This document shows, piece by piece, positions 41,306-50,377 of a stretch of 64,000 nt of DNA. Numbering within the stretch: the stretch's first letter is position 1; every line of letters starts with the position of its first letter. The DNA comes from Stentor coeruleus. Taxonomy: Eukaryota > Ciliophora > Heterotrichea > Heterotrichida > Stentoridae. The position numbers and the translations under genes are program-made. Under the pieces are notes generated by a model that was not told where the DNA came from, searched no databases, and saw only the letters and a program-made list of their open reading frames with translations. The stretch covers positions 1 through 64,000 of the forward strand of contig MPUH01000090.1 in NCBI GenBank assembly GCA_001970955.1, written 5' to 3'.

Positions 41306-41731
41306 CTAAATTTCTTCTATGTTAGGAAAGGCTAAATTGAGACCAAGTTTTTCAGCGATTTTATATTTGAACTCATAGATAAGAAGGGCACAACATGCTA
41401 TTATACCGACTATAGCAGTGATTGATCCGAGAATACCAACGCCTACTATGGCAACAAGGATGCTGATGTATAATAAAATGCCGACTTTAGCAAAAGTCCC
41501 TTCAAGTTTAGAGGCATATGAGCCTAATATGTTTTCTCTGAAATAAGGAGAAAACTCCAATAGTGCAGGCAACAAACTTACAGACCTAAATTGTTTTTAC
41601 ATTAAATGAAGGCAAAATATTTTCGATATTATATCATTCCAGCAAAAGAAACTATATACTGCAGTGATCATAAACAAAACACTAGGAGCAACAAATATAA
41701 GTTTGGCCGTAATCTGCTTATTACCTTCCAT
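41306..41731 (-). CDS. Small multi-pass membrane protein, unknown (two exons)
   Basis: Splicing the 15-nt intron at 41586-41600 gives 136 aa from ATG 41731. There are about four hydrophobic segments: near residues 8-27, 33-48, 76-94 and 95-115, with a short charged C-terminus (NIEEI). The layout recalls small four-helix Golgi/ER membrane proteins such as COPI-associated family members, but the match is only in general shape. Without splicing the N-terminal exon would stop at TAA directly after the ATG of the junction. Confidence 0.7.
41586..41600 (-). other. 15-nt intron
   Basis: Sense sequence GTAAAAACAATTTAG, with A at position 10. Retention gives an in-frame TAA. Confidence 0.85.
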
Positions 41732-41942
41732 TTATATTCGTTTCTCTTATATAATCTCTACATCCTAAAACTCTGATTAGTTTTTAAAATACCTAAAAAT
41801 TAAACTAAAGTTCTTGAATTGATTTAAAGGGGAAAAATTTAACAATTTTTACTGTATAAAATTTTATCTTCAACCTTTTGAAAGTCTTTTTATTATAATC
41901 GAAATTTGATTTTTAAGATACGTATATATAATAATTTGTGAT

Positions 41943-42476
41943 ATGGTTGAAAGGTCTTCACGTAGTTTAAATATACCCCAACCTAGAGAAAGGTTACAAG
42001 CTAAATTGATTTTAGTTGGAGAATGTGGGTCTGGGAAAACTAGCATAGTTCGACAATGGACTTGTGCAGAATTTTCTAATAAAACTGAATCTACTATAGG
42101 AATTGACTACACATTCAAAGATATGAAAACATCAGTGCTTAACCTCTGGGATATGTCGGGACACCCTGACTTTTTTGAGGTCCGTAATGAGTTTTATAAA
42201 GATGCGAATGCGATATTGTTAGTTTTTGATATCACAGTTAGGAAATCATTTGATAGTTTAGATATGTGGCTTAGAGAAGCTAATCGATTTGGAGCTACAA
42301 ATGCTTATGTAGGAGTATGTGGAAATAAAGCGGATATAGGAAATAAGCGGGTTGTACAAAAAGCTGAAGCTGAGACTTGGGCTTCATCAAGAAGATTTGA
42401 TTATTTTGAAGTATCAGCGGCAAGTGGAGTTGCCATTAATGATATGTTTGAGACTATTTCTTCCAAGTTGAGATAA
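41943..42476 (+). CDS. RBJ/DNAJC27-type small GTPase without a J domain
   Basis: A 177-aa Ras-superfamily GTPase. The G1 loop is GECGSGKTS near residue 27, G2 lies in ESTIGIDY, G3 is WDMSGHP, G4 is GNKAD and G5 is SAAS. His in place of the usual Gln after G3 (SGHP), the phrase FFEVRNEFYKDA and the following FDSLDMWL are characteristic of RBJ. There is no C-terminal cysteine, so no prenylation, which also fits. Vertebrate DNAJC27 carries a C-terminal J domain; here the protein stops right after the GTPase domain. RBJ distribution follows flagella in many lineages. Confidence 0.88.
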   Translation: MVERSSRSLNIPQPRERLQAKLILVGECGSGKTSIVRQWTCAEFSNKTESTIGIDYTFKDMKTSVLNLWDMSGHPDFFEVRNEFYKDANAILLVFDITVRKSFDSLDMWLREANRFGATNAYVGVCGNKADIGNKRVVQKAEAETWASSRRFDYFEVSAASGVAINDMFETISSKLR

Positions 42477-42796
42477 GATATGAAAATTTATGGTAGTTAT
42501 TTAAATTAATTTCAGGATAAGATAGAAATTAGAAGGAATAGTGTGTTAAATGATTGAGGTCGGGATTATGATATTATTTGAAAGTATTGATTATGTTTAA
42601 TATACTTTAGATTTTAGTGTTGTTGTAATAAGAAAAATCACTTTTGAGTTTAATTTTTTCAATAACATCAATTCTTAACCTCTTCTCTCACAAATTATAC
42701 CACATAACTAAAATCTCTACATCTAACTCCTAAATACCTCATTTTTTAACGAAAATCATCTAATTCCTGACAAAATAATCCAAAGTTAATTTAATC
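42477..42796. other. Convergent intergenic region
   Basis: G/T-rich then A/C-rich with the switch near 42650. No gene is seen. Confidence 0.5.
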
Positions 42797-43501
42797 CTAA
42801 TGAATCGATATTTCAGGGTTCAACTTACATATCATAATATGCTTCTGCAATGTATGATTATGCATCATAATACTCTTGCAATGCATACACATAAACCCAA
42901 CCTTCTCATGAGCAGTTCTTATATGTGTTTTCAAATTAAACCTAGTCGTATATTTCTTATAACAAAACTCCATAGGGCATTCCAATAACTCTTTTTCCAC
43001 TTTTTCCACCTTCCCTTTACAATCTTCATCTTCACTTATTTTCGTTTCTTTATCACAATCCATATCACATTTTCCACCACAAAAATCCATCTTCTCATCT
43101 TTTTCCCAATGTTTTTCTTTATCAACAATTTCTAAATCTTTATTTTTGCTTTTTTCCTCATCTTCTAATCCTTTACACTTGTGCATCTTAAAAGCACTAA
43201 TTCTTAAAAACTGCTTATTACATTTTTCACATATAAAAGGTGTGTGTTTTCTAGCATTAAGATGCCTATGTAGATGATCTTTACTTGTAAAACTCACATT
43301 ACATTGAAAACATGTATAAGGTTTAAGCCCTGAATGCTTAGTTTCAATATGCCTTTTAAGTATCCATTTAGCAGCTAAAGAAACTCCACAGTCTGGACAT
43401 GGGTAAGGTTTAACCTGCTCATGAGACATAAGGTGTTTTTTAAACTTACCTTTATGGTTAAACGCCTTAGGGCACTTTGGGCATTCCATAGCCTTAACCA
43501 T
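42797..43501 (-). CDS. C2H2 zinc-finger protein (six fingers)
   Basis: A 234-aa protein with four fingers in the first 110 residues (CPKCPKAFNHKGKFKKHLMSH, CPDCGVSL..., CFQCNVSF..., CEKCNKQFLRISAFKMHKC), an acidic/lysine-rich spacer (about 115-170) and two more at the end (CPMEFCYKKYTTRFNLKTH; CMHCKSIM...). Some fingers end in HxC instead of HxH. Linkers such as HSGLKPYTC are of the DNA-binding TGEKP type. It is probably a nucleic-acid-binding regulator; the target is unknown. It starts at ATG 43501. Confidence 0.88.
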   Translation of the reverse strand: MVKAMECPKCPKAFNHKGKFKKHLMSHEQVKPYPCPDCGVSLAAKWILKRHIETKHSGLKPYTCFQCNVSFTSKDHLHRHLNARKHTPFICEKCNKQFLRISAFKMHKCKGLEDEEKSKNKDLEIVDKEKHWEKDEKMDFCGGKCDMDCDKETKISEDEDCKGKVEKVEKELLECPMEFCYKKYTTRFNLKTHIRTAHEKVGFMCMHCKSIMMHNHTLQKHIMICKLNPEISIH

Positions 43502-43705
43502 TTTCTCTTACTATATCCACCTAGCTCTCTATTAGAATTTTTTAAATATTTGCCTATTTTCAACACATCATTCATACTAAATCTAAAAAAATCCATAATT
43601 CTACCCTACACACTATCTCAAACTTTCCTAAAAGCCTACTTCTTTACTATATTCCTTTTATTTTCCATATAATTTCCAACATATCGTAAAATTTCTATCT
43701 AATTA

Positions 43706-44695
43706 TCATATATCAATAAACTTATACTCACCTAAAGGATAATTTTTCATCCCATAAACAAAATCATCCAAACCTTCCGAAGGATATCTCATTTCCTTCA
43801 AAGCTGAGTTTTTCATAATCTCTACATTATCCACAACATTATCACAACAAAATTCCCATCCTTCTTCAATACAAACATCTTCTACACATTTTTTCAAACC
43901 AATATTCTTAGCTGTTCCCCCAGTAAAAGCCTATATATTATATACAAATTTCTTTAACTGAAGTGAATTTTGTTTAGCCCATTTGATAGCTTTTTGAACT
44001 TTGATTTTTACTTGCTCTTCTGCAGCTAATGAAAATGATTTTGCAAGAATTTCCATTCCTTGTCTGTTTGAACTATAAAAACAAGGTTCTTTTAGAGACC
44101 ATTTAATAGAAAATTGAGGAAGTCTAGGGTAGATATGTGAGAGGGTATAAAAGTATAACCCTGAAAAAGAAAAATCAAGACCTTTTTGGTATTTGCCTGG
44201 AGAAGGGTAGGGTATTGTCTCACATTTAGGGATGTTTGGAATTTCTGAGTAGTTTATGTTTAAGGCTTTAAAGGTTTTATGATAAGCGTGGCCTAAAGGT
44301 AAGTCGATGTCCATTCCAAGGATTTTATAGGAATTTAGGTCTGAAAAAACTAACTCTGTGTTTGTTGATGTTGATACCAGACCTAGAAAGGGTTCAAACA
44401 TATAAGAAAAATGTGTGTCTAAGTGATGCAAAGGGTGAATTGGCGACTTTGTATATTGCTATATAAATATCACTCTTGCAAAATGTAGAGACTCATTAAT
44501 ACTTTTATAATATCCAGGGGTTATGTTGACAAACGTCATTTCTGGGACAAAATTTTTATCAAATTCTTGTATTGACTCATTCAACCACTGAAAAACCCCA
44601 ACTTTTTCCTTTGTACTTTTGCTGTATATCACAGAACCTGCCCGATCACAAATCCCAAGTATTATTTTTCTTCCTCTTGCATCTAATAACAACAT
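43706..44695 (-). CDS. Divergent TsaD/Qri7/Kae1-family protein (three exons)
   Basis: Splicing two 15-nt introns (44459-44473 and 43931-43945) gives 319 aa. The family that transfers threonylcarbamoyl to tRNA A37 is recognised by HPLHHLDTHF (metal HxxxH near residue 91), YPSPGKYQKGLDFSFSGLY, then FAFTGGTAKNIGLKKCVE and VVDNVEIMKNSALKEMR, equivalent to the GGVAxNxxLR and DNGxMIAxxG blocks. The glycine-rich SGGHT site is missing (LVSTSTNTEL) and the N-terminal GIETSCDDT is replaced by LLLDARGRK. It lies closest to the mitochondrial OSGEPL1/Qri7 branch but may no longer be active. No organelle signal is obvious. Confidence 0.8.
43931..43945 (-). other. 15-nt intron
   Basis: Sense sequence GTATATAATATATAG, with A at position 10 and a terminal TAG in frame. 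Removal joins KKF to the conserved AFTGGTAKN block. Confidence 0.93.
44459..44473 (-). other. 15-nt intron
   Basis: Sense sequence GTGATATTTATATAG, with A at position 10 and a terminal TAG in frame. It starts GTG instead of the usual GTA. Confidence 0.88.
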
Positions 44696-45479
44696 ATATT
44701 CTTTATATATACTAATAAAAAGGAATTTATGATTTGGGTGAATTATAAGTTTCTAAGATAAAATAAATTCTATGTATAAGTTGAATGTGCTATAAGGATG
44801 TTATGATTGAGAAATATATTTATGTATGATAAGTTTATTAAAAGTACTTACAGATAGGTTTGGAATTTTGTGTTTAAAAGGTAGAAGATACAGAATTTAG
44901 ATTAGTATTTTGTTGATGTTAAATAAATCATACTTAGCAATCACGCTTGAATAAAATATAAAATAACAAAATACACTAGATAGAAAAAGAATTTGTGAAG
45001 ATTTCCTTAACTATACTATCTTGCTCAAAACTCTGTAAATATAAATAAGATACTAATTGTAAAACTAACTCTAAAGTATAAAAATTCTAAAATCCTATCA
45101 TTTTCTTTAAAATCCTTCAATGACCTCTCAAACCCTTTCTCATCTTATCCTTATCTTTCATAACACCCTAATATATACAAAATCCTACACAACCGCAATC
45201 CATCCTATAACATATCATCATTCCTAAACCTTAAATCCTCAATACAATCATCAATATCACTTCCGAATCCCTAAAAATCCTACTCAAAACATCAAGATAC
45301 TTATCAAATCTATCAAAAAAACCCCCTTTCTTCAATACTTTAAAAACATTTACACATAAAATATTTTCCAAAGGCAAAAGCCAAATCCTAAACTTCTAAA
45401 ATCTCATCAAAACTCTTTGTCAATCAAAAACTAACTAAATAATACCATTCTCTCAATAAACTCTTATAATATTTTCCTT
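44696..45479. other. Divergent intergenic region
   Basis: G/T-rich to about 44940 and A/C-rich from about 45050, as expected between divergent genes. Nothing else is seen. Confidence 0.5.
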
Positions 45480-45962
45480 ATGAAATCTCAGGATATTTTC
45501 AAGTGTGAAAGCTGCTCAAAGACTTTTCTAAGAAAATTCTCACTGAAAAGACATGTGAAAGCTATACATTTAAGGGAAAAAGACTTCAAATGTGAATGCG
45601 GGAAGAATTTTATATCAAGGGATCAATTAAAAAGACATGTTATAAGTAAGCATACACAAGAAAGGCCGTATAAGTGCGAAAAAGGATGTGAGAAATCCTA
45701 TGCTACAAAAATGGCGAGGAACTATCATTACAGAACTTTTCACGAAAATAAAAAATTTGTCTGTTCATATTTAGGATGTGGTAGAGAGTTCGCTTCTTTG
45801 AGGAACTTAAGAATGCACAGCGCAAAGCCTCATGAGTTTTCTATGAAGCAGCTGCTTGAGAAACTTAGTAAGAAGCAAAAAAAAATACAGAGACTTAAAG
45901 AGAAAATTGATAGCTTGAGGAAACAGCTTAAGGATTCTGAACAAAGGCATATAAGTATGTAG
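45480..45962 (+). CDS. C2H2 zinc-finger protein with C-terminal coiled coil
   Basis: A 160-aa protein with four fingers (CESCSKTFLRKFSLKRH; CECGKNFISRDQLKRH; CEKGCEKSYATKMARNYH; CSYLGCGREFASLRNLRMH). The last two have the CxxxxC spacing of TFIIIA-type fingers. Residues about 120-155 form a Lys/Glu-rich coiled coil (KLSKKQKKIQRLKEKIDSL), likely for dimerisation. It is probably a DNA- or RNA-binding protein. A single exon from ATG 45480. Confidence 0.88.
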   Translation: MKSQDIFKCESCSKTFLRKFSLKRHVKAIHLREKDFKCECGKNFISRDQLKRHVISKHTQERPYKCEKGCEKSYATKMARNYHYRTFHENKKFVCSYLGCGREFASLRNLRMHSAKPHEFSMKQLLEKLSKKQKKIQRLKEKIDSLRKQLKDSEQRHISM

Positions 45963-46731
45963 AGTTGGTAGGGAGGAATTGTTAATTTTTATATAAAGGG
46001 TTAATAAACTAAGGTTTTATTATAGTTAAAGTTTTTATCTTAAGGTTATAGGCTTGATTTTTAGAATAGGATTTTTGGTATTGTTTATAGTGTGTATTGG
46101 GTAGATGAATAAATATTAGGAAGTAAGACTTAATTGGGAATAAAGGAAAGTTTAAAAGATTATGTGAAGCTAGATATATAAAAAGGTAGATAAAGGAAAA
46201 GAAGATTTAAGATTGATGTGAAAAGATTGTTGTTTATAGTAAATAAAGTGTTATAAGGTTTAGGTAATTTTTTTTGTATTAGATTTGTCATGATTTTATA
46301 TATGATTATGTTTGAATAAAATAATCAGAATAATTTTAGCATTATTTTCACTTTATAATAAACACTCATCATCAAAAACCTAAATATTCAACAATCTTAA
46401 ATTTTAAATCCTGAAACCTTCAATAATTATAAATCCTCTCCTAAAAAACCTCCAAAAAAATATTTTCCTTATCAAAACGCAATTTTTAACTCTATCCTTT
46501 CCTAAAACCCTCAAACTCCAACCAAAATTCCTATCTTTTTCTATAAAACCCTTTAAAATACNATATTTTCCTTATCAAAACGCAATTTTTAACTCTATCA
46601 TTTCCTAAAACCCTCAAACTCCAACCAAAATTCCTATCTTTTTCTATAAAACCCTTTAAAATACTCAACCTTTTATACACCTCATTTTACATTCTCTTTA
46701 CTTAAAACTATTTATTAACAGTAGTCCCTAA
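45963..46731. other. Convergent intergenic region
   Basis: G/T-rich to about 46310, then A/C-rich, with the n-flanked duplication at 46460-46664. No gene is seen. Confidence 0.55.
46460..46664. repeat. 102-bp direct duplication flanking a single n (assembly seam)
   Basis: Positions 46460-46561 and 46563-46664 match almost perfectly; n is at 46562. Confidence 0.82.
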
Positions 46732-47322
46732 TCATTTTTTAAATGTTACCAAAGCTCCATTCAATACATTCGTAGAGTTCCTCGGTGAAAAACTTTTCAT
46801 TACCCCATTAATTCTCAATCTTGTAGTTTTTTCCCCAGTTCTTGATATAAGTTTTCCTATTGTAGCACCTTTCATCAAATTAATTTTCTCTGGGCCTCTT
46901 CCTGCAAATCTTATAGCTTTAGAAATAACTGCATACTTTTCCGGATATCTTTCACTTGACCTTGTCGCCTTTTTAATCTTAGAAAAATCAAGCTTACTTA
47001 GTCTTTTATGCTCAGTAAAATTGTAATGTTTTTCTAAGAAGCTAAACTCTTTTGTTGTAGAAGATAATTTTGTTGGAGCATTTTGTGGTACTGTATTTCC
47101 TCGTGATTGAAGTTTCATAAGTCCAATACAAAGTCCATTGAACTCAATATCATCTAAAGCTTTATGAGTAAGGTGTAATGGGGATAAACTCCCATGTCGG
47201 TTAGTCCCATTTGCCGTGTATTTCTTAGATTTCTCTTTCATAAAAGTTGAAGACATCAACTTGTTTGTTCTTATAGCAGGTAAGATTTCTGGTTCTAAGG
47301 AACTGACAATGAAGTTAGACAT
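46732..47322 (-). CDS. Unknown basic protein
   Basis: A 196-aa Lys/Ser/Thr-rich protein from ATG 47322. It shows no recognised domain, coiled coil or membrane segment. The C-terminal half contains several short basic stretches (for example RSSERYPEKY, RTGEKTTRLR). Flanking composition supports a real minus-strand gene. Confidence 0.65.
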   Translation of the reverse strand: MSNFIVSSLEPEILPAIRTNKLMSSTFMKEKSKKYTANGTNRHGSLSPLHLTHKALDDIEFNGLCIGLMKLQSRGNTVPQNAPTKLSSTTKEFSFLEKHYNFTEHKRLSKLDFSKIKKATRSSERYPEKYAVISKAIRFAGRGPEKINLMKGATIGKLISRTGEKTTRLRINGVMKSFSPRNSTNVLNGALVTFKK

Positions 47323-47522
47323 ATTAAAAGCATACTTTACTTAAAAAACCTCTATAATCATAAATCACTTTATATAAATCATCATGGAATACTAACAATC
47401 CTAATATAAATCACTAAATTATATGTAAAATTCTATAACTTTTAAAGCTTTGACAGTTTCAATTAATAATAATTTTCATAGTTTAAACAGAAATAAAAAT
47501 ATTGTTAATATTTGTATATATA

Positions 47523-48767
47523 ATGTCAGAGATATACTACACAAATGCTTCTACAACAAGTTCAACACCAAAAACTAATCCATTATGGAAGCTTATTGAA
47601 GAAATCGAATATCCTTTTAATGAATCTAGTGTGGGGACTATGAAATATATACTTGGGATGATAAAAAAGGAAAAGATGAGTGAAATACCAGATGGTCTTT
47701 TAGAAAAATTGATGAAACTGTCCAAGATTTGTGCATGTGTTAAGGATAAAAGGGGTAAAAGTTTTAGTATGCATACAAAAGATCAGAAAAAAAGCTTACA
47801 ATTATTTTATGCGCTGCTGAAGAAAGTGGCTAGTATAAAATATGTTTTATATGGGTGTTTTGCGTGTAATAAGGTTTTTAAAACTAGAGATTACCTTCAA
47901 AGCCATATTATAAGAAGACATCAAGGATCGATAGTAAAAAACTTAAGCCTTTCATTAAATTCCCATTTGACAACCTGGCAAACTAGTTACAGCTCTCCAA
48001 CATTAGATCTTACAGATGAGATAAATGAACTTAAAGAACAGCAACAAGAAATTAAACGACAATTAGAAACTAAATTAAAGGAACTTGAGTTTGAAAGTCC
48101 GAAACTCAGCCAAAGCATTAATATAAATCACATGCATAATCGATCATATAAGTCTATTGAGACTGTTGATTTCCAGAACTTTTTAAGAGAAATTTCATCT
48201 AAGCCATCGTCCCCACCTGCTGAAGATATAGGACGAAATCCACAAGACCTTCTTTTTGCCGCACAAGCACTGGAAATTGACCCTGTTATAGATAGTCACT
48301 ATTTGTATATAGCTAAAAGATTTCTTGAAAAGCCTCTTCCGAAAAACTGGAAAAATATAGGGAGCTCGTTTACTAATACACAAACAGGAGAAACTGTATC
48401 TTATCATCCAGGAATAAAGCATTATAAGAAACTAGTTAAAATTATGAAGCATCGTAAGGCTATGATTATAGATAAGGTTAAAGAAGTACTTAAGCCACAG
48501 AATAGGATTCAGGAAAGTAAATATAAAAAAGGAATTCAAGGGCATTTTTGGGTAACAAATAATGAGTTTTTTAAGAAAAAGGATGAACTTTGTACAAAAC
48601 TTGATGACCAGATTTTAAAGCTTGGAAGAATTACTATGAAAATGCTCGCGGAAATCGATAAGGAAAGCTCAAAAATGATTATTTCTGTCCCTGAGTATTC
48701 TCAGGCTTATAAAAATGTTGAAAGACAGTTTAAATCACTTTTGCAGAGTTGTATAAACAAGACATGA
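47523..48767 (+). CDS. Zinc-finger + CEP164-like WW domain protein, probably ciliary
   Basis: A 414-aa protein; the first real ATG is 47523 (the frame is open slightly further upstream). One C2H2 finger near residues 110-133 (CFACNKVFKTRDYLQSHIIRRH) closely resembles the DZIP1 finger (CxxCxKxFxxxxYLQxHIxRRH). A coiled coil follows at about 165-195. Residues about 235-305 resemble the CEP164 N-terminus: AQALEIDPVIDSHYLYIAKR, then PLPKNWKNIGS, TQTGETVSYHPG and KHYKKLVKIM, that is a WW-like domain after a helical lead-in. DZIP1 and CEP164 both act at the ciliary base. The family matches are from memory, and the combination is unusual. Confidence 0.72.
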   Translation: MSEIYYTNASTTSSTPKTNPLWKLIEEIEYPFNESSVGTMKYILGMIKKEKMSEIPDGLLEKLMKLSKICACVKDKRGKSFSMHTKDQKKSLQLFYALLKKVASIKYVLYGCFACNKVFKTRDYLQSHIIRRHQGSIVKNLSLSLNSHLTTWQTSYSSPTLDLTDEINELKEQQQEIKRQLETKLKELEFESPKLSQSININHMHNRSYKSIETVDFQNFLREISSKPSSPPAEDIGRNPQDLLFAAQALEIDPVIDSHYLYIAKRFLEKPLPKNWKNIGSSFTNTQTGETVSYHPGIKHYKKLVKIMKHRKAMIIDKVKEVLKPQNRIQESKYKKGIQGHFWVTNNEFFKKKDELCTKLDDQILKLGRITMKMLAEIDKESSKMIISVPEYSQAYKNVERQFKSLLQSCINKT

Positions 48768-49132
48768 TATAAATAAAAGTTTAATAAGTGTATTTATTAT
48801 AAATTAAGATGTTTTTAATATAAAAAGTTCTTTTTTTATATAAACTAAGCTTTTTGTATATAAAACATAGTGAATCTAAATATTAAATCAGGATTTGATC
48901 AAGAGATATAAATAATAAAAGAACAAAATATTAATAAAAAAATGCCTTTATATTAAAAATCATTAAACTTTACTATCGAATCAAAAATACACTCCAATTT
49001 TCCAATCTAATCATCTATATCTCCTCTTATTTATCTTAACAACTCTTCAAAATACTTCTGATTTTCTATTAAAAACCTTCACCCTCAGAAATTTCCTTAT
49101 TATTTTCCCCAAACTTTCTCTAATAATTCTTA
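48768..49132. other. Tandem intergenic region
   Basis: AT-rich, then A/C-rich from about 48960. No gene is seen. Confidence 0.5.
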
Positions 49133-49435
49133 ATGTCCTGCTACAGTACCAAGAAAAAGCCTAAACTTAATTCAAAGCTTCAGCTTTCAACTTTATATGC
49201 TGAAAACTTTCTCAAAACCAGACAAATAACAAGTAAAAGTCTTCAACCTGAAAAGAAATATTTTGTAAAAAAACTTTATATGTATCGTCCTTGTAAATGT
49301 GATCATCAACTTGGATATAGAGATAAATCAAAAGGAGATATGCTACCACATGAAATTCGACTTGCTAGGCTTATAAAGTCTATATATAGCAAAGATCATA
49401 ATTTGAATAGTTTTACAAGTAAAATTTCCCCATAG
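49133..49435 (+). CDS. Small basic protein, unknown
   Basis: A 100-aa lysine-rich protein from ATG 49133. It contains a short cysteine pair (PCKCDHQL near residue 53) but no recognised domain. It is preceded by an A/C-rich leader and followed by a G/T-rich trailer as for the larger genes, which is the main support beyond its open frame. Confidence 0.55.
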   Translation: MSCYSTKKKPKLNSKLQLSTLYAENFLKTRQITSKSLQPEKKYFVKKLYMYRPCKCDHQLGYRDKSKGDMLPHEIRLARLIKSIYSKDHNLNSFTSKISP

Positions 49436-50377
49436 TTATTAAGATAATAATGTTTAAAGGAGATTTTTTTTTCATATGATAACGATAAGTTAATTAAAAG
49501 ATAAGGAGATGGGTTTGGATTATGGTTGTTTTTTTTTAGATATGATTTAGATTAGAGGATGTTGTTGTGAGTTAGAAGGGGTTTTTTAATTTATATGATG
49601 ATTAGGATTTGAATGGATTTTATGCTTGAGCATTTCATCTTCAATGCTTTAATTATAAAAGGTATACTTTTGACAAAAATTTTCTTTATTATTTTCAACT
49701 TACTAGCACTAGCAACTTAAAATTACTAATTAAAACATAGTTAATTCATTTGATCATCATAATAAAAACTATGATTAGCATATTCATATAAGAAATCTAT
49801 ATTAATTTTAGCCATAATAATTATATAAGTTATCTATAAACTTTATAATATAAATTATATACCCAAAATATCCCTGTATTTTTCATGCAAATCATATCAA
49901 GCATTTTCCAATTTTAACTTCATTTTATTCAGCCTTACTTTATTTCACAATTCTTAAAAGAGTCTCTCCTAAAAAATCTAATTTTCAAATCATACCCAGT
50001 AACTTACACCAATCATTAAGTCATTTCTCAGCATATTCTGCATATCAACAGCTCTTTTTCCAATTAAAAATTCATTTCGCAAGTTAAATTATTTAATATT
50101 ACTAATATAATATATGAAAAATAAGTATATTTTTTAAAGTAAATTGTCCTATTTTATAAGAAATTACAAGTAACTGAAACTTTTTACTTATTTATTATAT
50201 ATGTCTTCTAACTGCAATGAAATCAGAAATTATCAATTTTTCTATCTTGTAAATCTCAAAAAAAATTATTAAATTTTTTATTTCTAGGTTCTTTTAAGTT
50301 TTAGTCCTTGATATTATAATTTCTATCTATATGAAAACCTATTAAAATAAACCAACATATTATCGTATTAAGATAAT
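49436..50377. other. Tandem intergenic region
   Basis: G/T-rich to about 49640, A/C-rich around 49670-50060, then very AT-rich to the CK1 start. No gene is seen. Confidence 0.5.
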
